A stretch of 64,000 nucleotides of DNA from an uncultured Roseateles sp. (GTDB lineage: Bacteria > Pseudomonadota > Gammaproteobacteria > Burkholderiales > Burkholderiaceae_C): assembly GCF_913777145.1 (NCBI RefSeq), contig NZ_CAJYPS010000022.1, positions 1 through 64,000 on the forward strand, given 5' to 3'. This document shows, piece after piece, positions 1 to 6,998 of the stretch. Made by a program: the position numbers and the translations under genes. The notes below the pieces were generated by a model, which saw only the letters and a program-made list of their open reading frames with translations, ran no database searches and had not been told where the DNA came from. Position 1 is the stretch's first letter. Each line of letters starts with the position of its first letter.

Positions 1-219
1 CGCTGGGCGCCCGGCGAGGCCGGCCTGATCGGCTGGCTGCTGCAGACCAAGGCGCTGATCATGATCATCTTCGCCAACATCCTGCTGGACCGTCAGATCA
101 TCACCAGCGAAACCTTCACCGCACTGCTGCTGATGGCGGTGGCCAGCACCATGCTGACGGTGCCGGTGGTGACGCCGAGGTTGGAGCGGTTGAAGGGGTT
201 GTGGGGGAAGGGGAGTTGA
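1..219 (+). CDS. cation/proton antiporter, C-terminal fragment (cut by window edge)
   Basis: The open frame runs from the first base to a TGA at 217-219 and encodes 72 residues. It holds one or two hydrophobic segments followed by a short basic tail. The stretch around TKALIMIIFANILLDRQIIT and the following LLLMAVASTMLTVPVVTPRL resembles the end of the membrane domain of monovalent cation:proton antiporters (CPA2 type), integral inner-membrane proteins that exchange Na+ or K+ for H+. The N-terminal ~85% lies outside the window, so the family assignment rests on a short tail only. Confidence 0.6.
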   Translation, partial: RWAPGEAGLIGWLLQTKALIMIIFANILLDRQIITSETFTALLLMAVASTMLTVPVVTPRLERLKGLWGKGS

Positions 220-770
220 GGTGGCTGTCTTGCCGAGTGGGCCCATCGATTGATCGCAACGCGATGGAGTAGGTTGACGGGTTTAGACCTGACCCCGTTC
301 CTCGTCGTTTGCGGGTGGGCTTGGCGAGGCATTTGTGCTTCTTCGCGAGGTCCATGCGGGGAGTTCTGGCTTTCCGCTTGCAAGCGGAAAGCCCTTCGCC
401 AGGCACAAGGCAGCCCGCAGTGGGCTGCCTTGTGTCCGGGCTCAGCCCCCGCGGGCGACCCACTTTCTGTCCCGCCAGAAAGTGGGCAAAGAGCGGCCCC
501 TGTTCCGCCGCCCCTCGCTGCGCGAGGGGTTCCCTGCGTGCCCAAGCGCCTGCATGCGCTTGGGCCTTCGTCAGGCGTCGTGCAGCACGCAGGTGCTGCA
601 CTCGGTCCTGTCTCAGTGCATCGAAGCCAGGGGCCGCGCCGAACTCACTGCGCTACGCTCTGTTCAAAAAAGCGTCGCGAGTCAGTTCTTGAAGCGTGCT
701 GCGCACGCGCCCCGGGCTCCTGCGCTTCTCGGCGGCTCCAAAGGGGAATGCAGGAATAGCCACCAGCCGA
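220..770. other. intergenic region with interspersed palindromic repeat, no supported gene
   Basis: No frame here looks like a real protein: all are arginine/proline/alanine-rich shadows of GC-rich DNA. The stretch holds the multi-palindrome repeat at 371-487, a hairpin around 512-530 (ctcgctgcgcgag), and a further tract (600-750) of the type that recurs between genes in many Burkholderiales genomes. The multicopy nature is recalled from related genomes and cannot be tested within this window. Confidence 0.5.
371..487 (+). repeat. interspersed three-palindrome repeat, copy A
   Basis: Three successive inverted repeats are seen. The first is the perfect 20-bp palindrome TTTCCGCTTGCAAGCGGAAA at 371-390. 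The second is AAGGCAGCCC / GGGCTGCCTT around 408-431. The third is CCCACTTTCT / AGAAAGTGGG around 459-487. The same three elements occur in the opposite orientation at 3961-4083. The two copies therefore form a large inverted pair around the NACHT gene cassette. The structure resembles REP/BIME-like intergenic repeats. Confidence 0.8.
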
Positions 771-772
771 CA

Positions 773-818
773 TTCCAAACCAAAGAGCCGGTCTAACGAC
801 CGGCTCTTTGGTTTGGAA
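773..818. other. perfect 21-bp hairpin, terminator-like
   Basis: Bases 773-793 and 798-818 are exact reverse complements around the 4-base loop TAAC, which is an unusually long perfect stem. There is no strong T tract on either side. The core AAAGAGCCGG...CCGGCTCTTT is shared with the terminator hairpin at 3605-3645. The loop together with the stem top reads GTCTAAC, which is GTTAGAC on the minus strand and fits the integron core consensus GTTRRRY. The hairpin sits 5 bp beyond the attC-like site and could end transcription of the cassette gene. Confidence 0.6.
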
Positions 819-823
819 ATCAA

Positions 824-953
824 CGTTAACGTTCGAGCTAAGCTGCCCGCGGAGGCCGGTACTGTAAGTCCGGACTGAGACAATATACGGAGTACCTCAG
901 GCCGGGCTTACAGTGCCTGCTGTAGCCGGCTCAGCTTGAGCGATTGGTTAGGC
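824..953 (-). other. attC-like recombination site (59-base element) of the NACHT gene cassette
   Basis: Read on the minus strand, one base after the stop codon of the NACHT gene, comes GCCTAAC (953-947), a match to the R'' consensus RYYYAAC. It is followed by caatcgcTCAAGCTGA, very close to canonical attC sequence. The far end reads GCAGCTTAGCTCGAACGTTAACG, close to the canonical L'-R' end. The two arms pair imperfectly over ~55 bp each, for example ACTGTAAGCCCGG against its partner ACTGTAAGTCCGG, around a short loop, giving a ~130-bp element within the known attC range. The terminal R' box GTTAACG matches GTTRRRY at only five of seven positions; an overlapping GTTGATT (824-818) matches six of seven. 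Confidence 0.8.
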
Positions 954-954
954 G

Positions 955-3285
955 TCACTGCGCGAGCGCTCGAACTGCTTTCACTAGATCATCGTCAGAC
1001 AGGTTGGGCGCCACAAGAATCTTGTCCACTCTGGGCGATTGCTTCCGGATCGGCTGAACTACGGAGTTGAAAACAGTGATGAAGCGATGCTGTTGAAGCA
1101 GGTCGAGTACCGGTTCTACGAGGCTCGCAACCTCAGGCTTGGTAATGCCGCGGCTAAACGCGCTCAGTTTTCGACCCGAACCCGGTTGTCGGTATAGCTT
1201 GCGGAGAACGGTCACAAGTGCCTTCAGGTTCGCGGGCAAGTCCGACTTCAGAACGGCACTGTTCGTTGCCATGCTGTCAAACACTTCGATCTCACATGCG
1301 TCATCAACGAGACCTGCAGGCAAGCCCGCGCGCGCGGTTACGCCGCCGATTTTGGATATGAAACAGTCGCTGAGACGGATGCCGTCGGCACTATCAACTG
1401 AGCCCAGAGCGATCTCGTGAATGAGCGAGTTTGTGAGAGATAGGCGCTTGATGTGAATCTCATCTAGAGGGAGCCGGCCGATGGCCCCGCCGCTAATCAC
1501 GAGTCCGCGGAAATCGATCTCCTCACGCTCTAGATCAATAGCCATACGCAGCGCGACGACGACGCAATCCGCAATGAGTTGTGCGCCAGCGCTCTCGCGC
1601 GATGTCTTTGCTGCCAGCTGCTCGGCGACTCCTATCAGCATCTCGGGTGTGGCTCCATTCTTTGAGAGAGCATGAGTCGCCATGGAAACGGCCTTCTCGC
1701 CTAGCTCGTCCAGAGGAATCGGAATCGGGCCCTGAAACGCCGTAAGCACTCTCCTGGCAAAAGCACTGCCCTGGAGCGCGCCCAGCATGTCGAAGTCCAC
1801 AAAAGAGCGGTTGCCTGGCTCACTGTCGCGTTGTGTAAGACCAGGAAGTCGCTGGAGTTGTGCAAGCACACCTTCGCCGGCCGCTTGACCCGTTTCCGCG
1901 AAGTAAGCCTCGGCAAGGTCAACACCCGTGACTGGGCCGGTGCCTGAACTCTTCGATCGCACAGACTCCGCAAGCCTCTCAAGCACTGCTCGAATTGTCG
2001 CCGGGTCCATCGAAGAACTCTCAAGCTGCGACTCTCTCTCGCAGATTCGCGTCAGGAATTCATCCCAGGCATGTCCAAACCCTCGCGAGGACTCGATGCT
2101 GAGAACCTCAGAGTAGAGGTTTCGGCGAAGTAGGTACGCCAAGATTAAGGGCTTGCGCGGCAACCAATCCGGCAAGGCAGAAGAGATTCCGTTCTTCCTC
2201 AGGAAGTCGTTCGCGTGGGCGTCACTGAACTCTTCAAGCTTGACAATCAAGCAAGGACGGGTCCCGATTCCTAGTGAGGACGACAACTCAGTGTCGGTGT
2301 CGAAGTAGTGGTCACGCCCACACAAGAAAATGCCTGCATTAGCTGGGGCCTTTTGCGTGAAATCCCGTACCCCCTGAAGCGCGCGGCGGCGTGCGTCTCG
2401 CATGAAGTTCTTGTTGTCGGTCCTCACGACGGTCTGCGATGCCACCTCATCAAAACCGTCTAGGAGTAGGCAGCACATTCCGGCTCGCCAAGCTACGACC
2501 ACGTCTTCTCGCGGGGAATAGCCGATGGTGCGTGCGTGCCGCTCCAGAATCTCGTCGCTGTGGTCCTCGCCCCAGTGATCTCGCAGATTGAGAGTGAGCG
2601 GGATCGCCGCGTTTGAGTCATCTCTATGCAGCTTTGCGAGCTGTTTGAAAAGTTCGCGCGTCGTCAAGCTTTTTCCGGATCCAAACGGAGCTTTCAGTAC
2701 GACGGTTCCCCCCTCGGAGACCCTGAGCTTCAATTGATGCAAAGAGACCGACTGACCGGGCTTGAATGGATTTTGTGCCTTTGTATCGGACAGCACAGTA
2801 ATCGGCAATGAGATGTAGGCATCATCTGCGATATTCACTGAGTCAGTCTGAGGATCGCGCGCAGAACCAAAAGCTGCTCGCTCTCTCAACGCTAAATACT
2901 TGCCGCTGTCAAAGAAGCGGCGTTGGAATTGTTGCAGAGTGAGTGCAATGACATTGCTCTTGCGAGCTACTTCAACGTGCTGGGCATCTAGTTGATGCTC
3001 AGTAATGAGCCACTTCGAGACTGCTGGGGCGCGCGTGCGTTCGATGGACTCTGCGGCGAGCAATTTCTTCACGTCTTCACGGGCCTTGTCGAGTTTCGTG
3101 CTCGTCGTAGCCATGATCAGGTGGGTCAAGTCCCGCAGCCGCGCTATTCCATCGATTTCCCGGACTACCGGGTCACCTGGGTAGTGCGAAGGCTGACAAG
3201 CGCCTGGCTCAAGATTCCACACGGCTTCTGCCACGCGGCGGACTTCTGCCTCGAAGCTCATGTTGTAGCGGTAGGAGGTCGACAT
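955..3285 (-). CDS. NACHT-domain STAND ATPase carried as an integron gene cassette
   Basis: This 776-residue cytosolic protein carries a NACHT-type P-loop NTPase. Walker A is APFGSGKS at about residues 199-206, and the NACHT-style extended Walker B is LLLDGFDE at about 273-280. Residues 1-150 form a separate N-terminal domain with EIDGIAR (44-50) and HLIMATTSTK (55-64) followed by a charged helix; the layout recalls PD-(D/E)XK nuclease-like effector domains. The rest is a helical regulatory/sensor region with no obvious repeat. Bacterial NACHT proteins are known anti-phage STAND ATPases that oligomerise on sensing infection; that role is inferred here. The ATG at 3285 is 22 bases after the cassette boundary and has no strong ribosome site; an alternative ATG lies at codon 9. 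Codon use is less GC-biased than in the neighbours, which fits horizontal gain. Confidence 0.85.
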   Translation of the reverse strand: MSTSYRYNMSFEAEVRRVAEAVWNLEPGACQPSHYPGDPVVREIDGIARLRDLTHLIMATTSTKLDKAREDVKKLLAAESIERTRAPAVSKWLITEHQLDAQHVEVARKSNVIALTLQQFQRRFFDSGKYLALRERAAFGSARDPQTDSVNIADDAYISLPITVLSDTKAQNPFKPGQSVSLHQLKLRVSEGGTVVLKAPFGSGKSLTTRELFKQLAKLHRDDSNAAIPLTLNLRDHWGEDHSDEILERHARTIGYSPREDVVVAWRAGMCCLLLDGFDEVASQTVVRTDNKNFMRDARRRALQGVRDFTQKAPANAGIFLCGRDHYFDTDTELSSSLGIGTRPCLIVKLEEFSDAHANDFLRKNGISSALPDWLPRKPLILAYLLRRNLYSEVLSIESSRGFGHAWDEFLTRICERESQLESSSMDPATIRAVLERLAESVRSKSSGTGPVTGVDLAEAYFAETGQAAGEGVLAQLQRLPGLTQRDSEPGNRSFVDFDMLGALQGSAFARRVLTAFQGPIPIPLDELGEKAVSMATHALSKNGATPEMLIGVAEQLAAKTSRESAGAQLIADCVVVALRMAIDLEREEIDFRGLVISGGAIGRLPLDEIHIKRLSLTNSLIHEIALGSVDSADGIRLSDCFISKIGGVTARAGLPAGLVDDACEIEVFDSMATNSAVLKSDLPANLKALVTVLRKLYRQPGSGRKLSAFSRGITKPEVASLVEPVLDLLQQHRFITVFNSVVQPIRKQSPRVDKILVAPNLSDDDLVKAVRALAQ

Positions 3286-3307
3286 GTTGCGGATTGGGTT
3301 CGGGAAC

Positions 3308-3314
3308 GCCTAAC
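3308..3314 (-). other. integron core site GTTAGGC at the 5' boundary of the NACHT cassette
   Basis: On the minus strand GTTAGGC (3314-3308) fits the GTTRRRY consensus exactly and lies 22 bases before the ATG, as in known cassettes. It is preceded by CTACAACAA, reminiscent of the end of class-1 attI (AAAACAAAGTTAGGC). Together with the attC-like element it delimits a cassette of about 2.49 kb. No integrase gene is visible to the right, where one would be expected. Confidence 0.65.
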
Positions 3315-3604
3315 TTGTTGTAGACCGCAGGGCGGCGCCGCTTATCACGTCGAGCCGCGCAGTAATGGGCCGCACTGGAACGGCGCTGAATTCTTGCTGC
3401 ACATGGATTCCATCCTCCCCGCCGTGCTACTAATTGGCTGCCCATTTTCAGAGCAAATGCCGCACTGGTTGCAATTTTCTTGGGGCTGATGGGTCGCCCT
3501 GCGTGGTAGCGGGATGTTGCCATGGCCAGGGGCGATGGCTCACGCGGAGAACCCCGTATTCGGGATCAGGCCTCTAATTTTCAGACTTGACGAACTGCCA
3601 CGTG

Positions 3605-3645
3605 AAAGCAAAGAGCCGGCCGTCAGACCGGCTCTTTGCTTTTTT
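3605..3645 (+). terminator. intrinsic terminator hairpin
   Basis: AAAGCAAAGAGCCGG (3605-3619) pairs perfectly with CCGGCTCTTTGCTTT (3628-3642), followed by a run of T ending at 3645. It is oriented for + strand transcription, although no + strand gene lies directly upstream. It shares its core with the 773-818 hairpin on the other side of the cassette. Confidence 0.7.
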
Positions 3646-3960
3646 GGGGGGGGGCCGGCCGTCGCAGGCGAGGCCGCCCCTTTGCAGCGGCCGAGAAGCC
3701 AACCCCAACGACTTGCAGGCACATCCCGCCGTGCGCTCCACGGCCAGCGTCGCCCGAGCGACGCCGAATTCCCATTCGCTGCTGAGCACGGCGTGCAGCC
3801 GCGCGTCGGACGGCGCAGAGGTTCGAGGCCATCGGGCGATGACAAGTCCACCGCGAGAGCGCAGCGGCTCGCCTTTCCGCCCGCAACAAGCGCTCGTTGA
3901 ATTGGTGGACCTCGATGCAGGCACCGAGCGCGGTGCGGTTCAGCGCATCTTCTTTGGTGA

Positions 3961-4083
3961 CTTTCTTCTGGGCGCGACCAGAAGAAAGTTACCCGCCCGC
4001 CGGGGCTGAGCCCGGACACAAGGCAGCCCACTGCGGGCTGCCTTGTGCCTGGCGAAGGCCATGCCGCTTGCAAGCGGCATGGC
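3961..4083 (-). repeat. interspersed three-palindrome repeat, copy B (inverted)
   Basis: Read on the minus strand this gives the same order of elements as copy A at 371-487: a palindrome on CCGCTTGCAAGCGG (here extended to 26 bp, 4058-4083), then the AAGGCAGCCC...GGGCTGCCTT inverted repeat, then CTTTCTTCTGG / CCAGAAGAAAG. The linking sequence cttcgccaggcacaagg is identical in both copies. Confidence 0.8.
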
Positions 4084-4231
4084 AGGAATCCCGGCGCGGT
4101 GTTGCGAGTTGCAAAGGCTCATCGCAAGAGCAGCCCGCCCAAGATGAGGGTCAGGTCTTGAATCTACAGCTGTGGTCGAGCCCTCAGGTGCAGCAGACCG
4201 ACCAGGCCCGCGCGCCGCAGCACCAAGCTCC

Positions 4232-4483
4232 TCAACGCCGCCTGATCTCCAACACCACCGGCCCCCGCGCCGGCACATGCAGCGTGTCCCCCAGCGTCGT
4301 CTCACGCCCGCTGAAGATGTCTCGCGCCACATCACCAGGCGCCACGCGCTCGGCGAAGCGGGCCAGGGTCAGGTCTTGCGGCCGCCCGTTCTTGTTCAGC
4401 ACCACCATCACCTGGCGCTGCGTGTCGCAGCGGAAGACCACGTTGACGCCGTCCGGCGGCGCGTACCCGAATTCCGTCACCAT
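4232..4483 (-). pseudogene. remnant of the 3' end of an alpha-amylase gene
   Basis: About 80 codons match the last 80 residues of the intact amylase ending at 6999, with the identical final stretch FAERVAPGD and DTLHVPARGPVVLEIRRR. Similarity starts near YAPPDGVNVVF (YAPLDGVYVFF in the intact copy) and continues about 35 bp past the stop codon. The catalytic barrel is missing, so this fragment cannot be an enzyme. The copies differ by roughly one base in eight, so the duplication is not recent. It forms a direct repeat with 6999-7240 and brackets the LysR-oxidoreductase-NTF2 module. Confidence 0.85.
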
Positions 4484-4518
4484 GAAAAACCGCCTCGTGA
4501 CGCCTTGGGCAAGCGAGA

Positions 4519-5439
4519 TCACCCGATTCCGCGGGCCTCGACGACCTCGGCGAGATAAGCCACAAAGACCTTCACGGCCGGATTGCTGCGTCTGCTCTCG
4601 GGCCAGACGGCATGAATCGCGGTACTGGTGACCCAGTATTGCTGCAGGAGCGGTACCAACAGGCCTCTTTCGACGTAGGGCGCTGCAATCCATGATGCCG
4701 TCATGCCGATGCCGCCACCGGCTGCAAGCACCTCCACGACCGCGTCGCTGACATCAACGACGATGGACGCCGGGGAGCTCAGCTCCAGCTTGCGCTCGCC
4801 CACGGCGAAAACCCAGCTGAGCAGCTGGCCAGAGTTCTGGAAGCGGAAGTTCACACAGTCGTGATCCGCCACCTCGTCTGGTCGCTGTGGCGTTCCTCGC
4901 GCTGCCAAATAGCCTGGGGAGGCATACGCCCCGAGGCGCACCGGCGCGAGTGTTCTGGAAATCAGGTTGGAGTCGGGAAGGTGCCCCAGGCGTATCGCGA
5001 CATCGATACGCTCCTCCACGAGATTCACGAAATGGTCGCTGAGCCGCAGATCGAGCTTCACCTTCGGGAAGCGTCGTCGGAACTCGGGCAGGACGGGCGC
5101 CAGCAAGCGCGTCCCTATGGGCAAAGGGGCAGCGATTTTTAGCGTGCCGCTGGGTTCTGCCTGGGCCGCGGTTGCGGACTGCACGACGCTCTCGGCCGCC
5201 TGGAGCAGATGCGACGCCTTGGCTTGCAGGTCGATGCCTTCCGGGGTGAGGACCAAGGACCTGGTCGTCCGGGTGAAAAGCTTGACGCCGAGCAGCTGCT
5301 CGAGCCGCTGAATCGACTTGCTGATCGCCGACGGGGACACGGACAGCGACCTGGCCGCTGCTGTGAAGCTTCCCAAAGAGGCAGCGCGTGAGAAGGCAAT
5401 GATGCCCGTCAGGCGCTCCACGGTGATTTGTTCCGTCAT
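4519..5439 (-). CDS. LysR-family transcriptional regulator
   Basis: A 306-residue protein of standard LysR length. Residues about 9-67 form the winged helix-turn-helix (SLGSFTAAARSLSVSPSAIS, then the recognition helix ending RLEQLLGVKLFTR). The rest is the periplasmic-binding-like effector domain beginning GTLKIAAPLPIG. It is transcribed divergently from the oxidoreductase at 5539, with about 100 bp between the start codons, the classical arrangement for a LysR regulator controlling its neighbour. The DNA is less GC-rich than the flanking starch genes. The effector is unknown. Confidence 0.93.
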   Translation of the reverse strand: MTEQITVERLTGIIAFSRAASLGSFTAAARSLSVSPSAISKSIQRLEQLLGVKLFTRTTRSLVLTPEGIDLQAKASHLLQAAESVVQSATAAQAEPSGTLKIAAPLPIGTRLLAPVLPEFRRRFPKVKLDLRLSDHFVNLVEERIDVAIRLGHLPDSNLISRTLAPVRLGAYASPGYLAARGTPQRPDEVADHDCVNFRFQNSGQLLSWVFAVGERKLELSSPASIVVDVSDAVVEVLAAGGGIGMTASWIAAPYVERGLLVPLLQQYWVTSTAIHAVWPESRRSNPAVKVFVAYLAEVVEARGIG

Positions 5440-5450
5440 GGAACGTGTAT

Positions 5451-5468
5451 ATCAATCTCCGGCCTGAT
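5451..5468. promoter_or_regulatory. candidate LysR binding dyad
   Basis: ATCA (5451-5454) and TGAT (5465-5468) form an interrupted dyad with a 10-base spacer in the 99-bp gap between the divergent LysR and oxidoreductase genes. It has the T-N11-A geometry typical of LysR boxes. Assignment rests on position and symmetry only. Confidence 0.4.
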
Positions 5469-5538
5469 TATCAAATGCAAGGAAATTGACCAAACTGGCC
5501 TTCATCGCGGCGTTCCGCCGCTTCAACCGGAAGAGTCA

Positions 5539-6561
5539 ATGATGAGTGCGCGCGTGATGAAGGCCGTGAGGCAGCATGAGTTCGGTAGACCGGAGGTCCT
5601 GAGCTACGAGGACGCGCCTGTGCCGTCTCTTGCCGGGGGCGAGGTGCTGATCCGGGTTCATGCGGTCGGGTTGAACCCACCCGATTGGTACCTGCGCGAG
5701 GGCTACAAGATGCTTCCGCCGGAGTGGCAACCCAAGGTGGACTTCCCGGTGATTCTGGGGACCGACGTTTCGGGCGTCATCGAGGCGGTTGCCGATGACG
5801 TCACGGCCTTCAAGCCGGGTGACGAGGTGTACTCGATGGTCCGTTTCCCCTCAGGGCTGGCGGGCCAGAGCCGCGGCTATGCGGAGTACGTCAGCGTCCC
5901 GGCCGATGAGGTCGCGCTGAAGCCCGCCAACATCGATCACGCCCATGCCGCTGCGGCCCCCATGTCGCTGCTCACGGCTTGGCAGTTCCTCATCGAACTG
6001 GGCCACGATGTGCAGAACCCGCTTCAGCCGCATCGCCACGAGCCCGTGCCGCTTGAGGGGCGGACCGTGCTGGTGAACGGCGCCGGCGGTGGCGTGGGGC
6101 ATTTCGTCGTGCAACTGGCCAAGTTGAAGGGCGCGAAAGTCATTGCTGTCGCTTCAGGCCGGCAAGAGGCTTTCGTCCGCAGTCTGGGTGCAGACGAGTT
6201 CATCGACTACACCCGGGGCGCGCCGCAAGACATGGTTTGCGGCGTCGACCTGGTGGTTGACTGCGTTGGCGGGGCCGGGGCCGGGCGCTTTCTGAAGGTG
6301 CTGAAGCGAGGCGGCGCCCTGTTTCCCATCTTCCCGCTGGGCTTCAACGGCGCGGAGGAGGCCACCAAGCTCGGTGTGACCGTCTCCTCAACCCAAGTAC
6401 GCTCCAGCGGGAAGCAACTGGCCACCCTCAGCGGCTTGCTCGATGAGGGCACCGTTCGCGTCGCCATCGACAGCCAATATCCGCTCCAGAACGCTCGCGA
6501 AGCGCACGAACGAGCCGCGGCCGGTCACTTGGCGGGCAAGCTGGTTCTGACGGTCGTCTAG
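5539..6561 (+). CDS. zinc-type alcohol dehydrogenase-like / quinone oxidoreductase (MDR superfamily)
   Basis: About 340 residues with the GroES-like N-terminal domain (GGEVLIRVHAVGLNPPDWYLR) and a Rossmann NADP(H) site VLVNGAGGGVGHFVVQLAK. No structural zinc cysteine cluster is visible, so it belongs with the zinc-independent quinone oxidoreductase-like members that reduce small carbonyl or quinone substrates in the cytosol. The ATG at 5539 is preferred over an upstream in-frame start because GGAAGAG precedes it and the domain begins directly after. It is divergent from, and probably controlled by, the LysR gene. The NTF2-like gene follows after 8 bases. Confidence 0.9.
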   Translation: MMSARVMKAVRQHEFGRPEVLSYEDAPVPSLAGGEVLIRVHAVGLNPPDWYLREGYKMLPPEWQPKVDFPVILGTDVSGVIEAVADDVTAFKPGDEVYSMVRFPSGLAGQSRGYAEYVSVPADEVALKPANIDHAHAAAAPMSLLTAWQFLIELGHDVQNPLQPHRHEPVPLEGRTVLVNGAGGGVGHFVVQLAKLKGAKVIAVASGRQEAFVRSLGADEFIDYTRGAPQDMVCGVDLVVDCVGGAGAGRFLKVLKRGGALFPIFPLGFNGAEEATKLGVTVSSTQVRSSGKQLATLSGLLDEGTVRVAIDSQYPLQNAREAHERAAAGHLAGKLVLTVV

Positions 6562-6569
6562 TAGCGGGC

Positions 6570-6926
6570 ATGGTTGCGCGATACCGGCTCAAGCGAGCCA
6601 TCGACGATCTGCTGGACGAAGCCGTGGCGCTGCGGGTGGCGGCTGATCGCCACTTTTCGCCCGACTTCAGACAGACGGTCAATGGACTCGCGGTTGACCG
6701 CGAGGCGTTCATCGACGCTGTTGAAACACTGCGGCCGCAGTTGAAGCAGTCACGCGTCACCGTGCTCGACGAAGTGGTCGACACGGCACGATATGCGCAG
6801 CGGCATCGAATCGAGCTCACCCTGCGGGACGGCTCGCGCGTGTCGCGCGAGGTCTATGTGTTCGCTGAGCTCGACGCCGAGTCGAGGTTTGTCCGCATCG
6901 ACGAGGTGACGCTGGACGTTCTCTGA
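6570..6926 (+). CDS. NTF2-like / SnoaL-like small protein
   Basis: An 118-residue soluble protein with an N-terminal helix (LKRAIDDLLDEAVALRVAADRHFSPDFRQTV) and a C-terminal set of beta strands, in the size and pattern of the nuclear transport factor 2-like fold. Such proteins bind small molecules or act as isomerases or hydrolases. No catalytic residue can be named. It starts 8 bases after the oxidoreductase stop and is almost certainly in the same operon, so a role in the same detoxification or catabolic step is inferred. Confidence 0.7.
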   Translation: MVARYRLKRAIDDLLDEAVALRVAADRHFSPDFRQTVNGLAVDREAFIDAVETLRPQLKQSRVTVLDEVVDTARYAQRHRIELTLRDGSRVSREVYVFAELDAESRFVRIDEVTLDVL

Positions 6927-6944
6927 CCGCTGCGGACCGTTGAG

Positions 6945-6962
6945 AGGCCGCGCATGCGGCCT
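6945..6962. terminator. short GC hairpin between convergent genes
   Basis: AGGCCGC (6945-6951) and GCGGCCT (6956-6962) form a 7-bp stem with a 4-base loop between the converging NTF2-like gene and the amylase. No T tract follows on either strand, so termination is only suggested by position. Confidence 0.4.
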
Positions 6963-6998
6963 TCCGATCGAGCAGGCCTGCGTGCCGCAGCGCCTCTC

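Larger units (their letters stand above)
3315..4190. other. gene-poor region with terminator and interspersed repeat
   Basis: Frames in this stretch are compositional shadows without recognisable domains. Bases 3315-3600 are less GC-rich and belong with the accessory island. From about 3646 to 3960 the sequence looks like an intergenic tract of the kind found repeatedly in Burkholderiales genomes. The palindromic repeat copy B follows at 3961-4083. I see no integron integrase, transposase or tRNA here. Confidence 0.5.

Noticed and set aside
3370..3450. A second attC to the right of the NACHT cassette
   Set aside because: No heptamer fitting GTTRRRY on the + strand (which would be RYYYAAC on the minus strand) was found at the required distance, so only a simple core site is claimed.
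3209..3523. A 104-codon minus-strand frame upstream of the NACHT gene
   Set aside because: It overlaps the cassette boundary and the first codons of the NACHT gene in another frame and shows no domain. It is not an integrase.
3540..4073. Overlapping frames of 80-180 codons on both strands in the repeat tract
   Set aside because: Open in many frames because of base composition. No domain, ribosome site or convincing start was found; the tract looks like an intergenic repeat.
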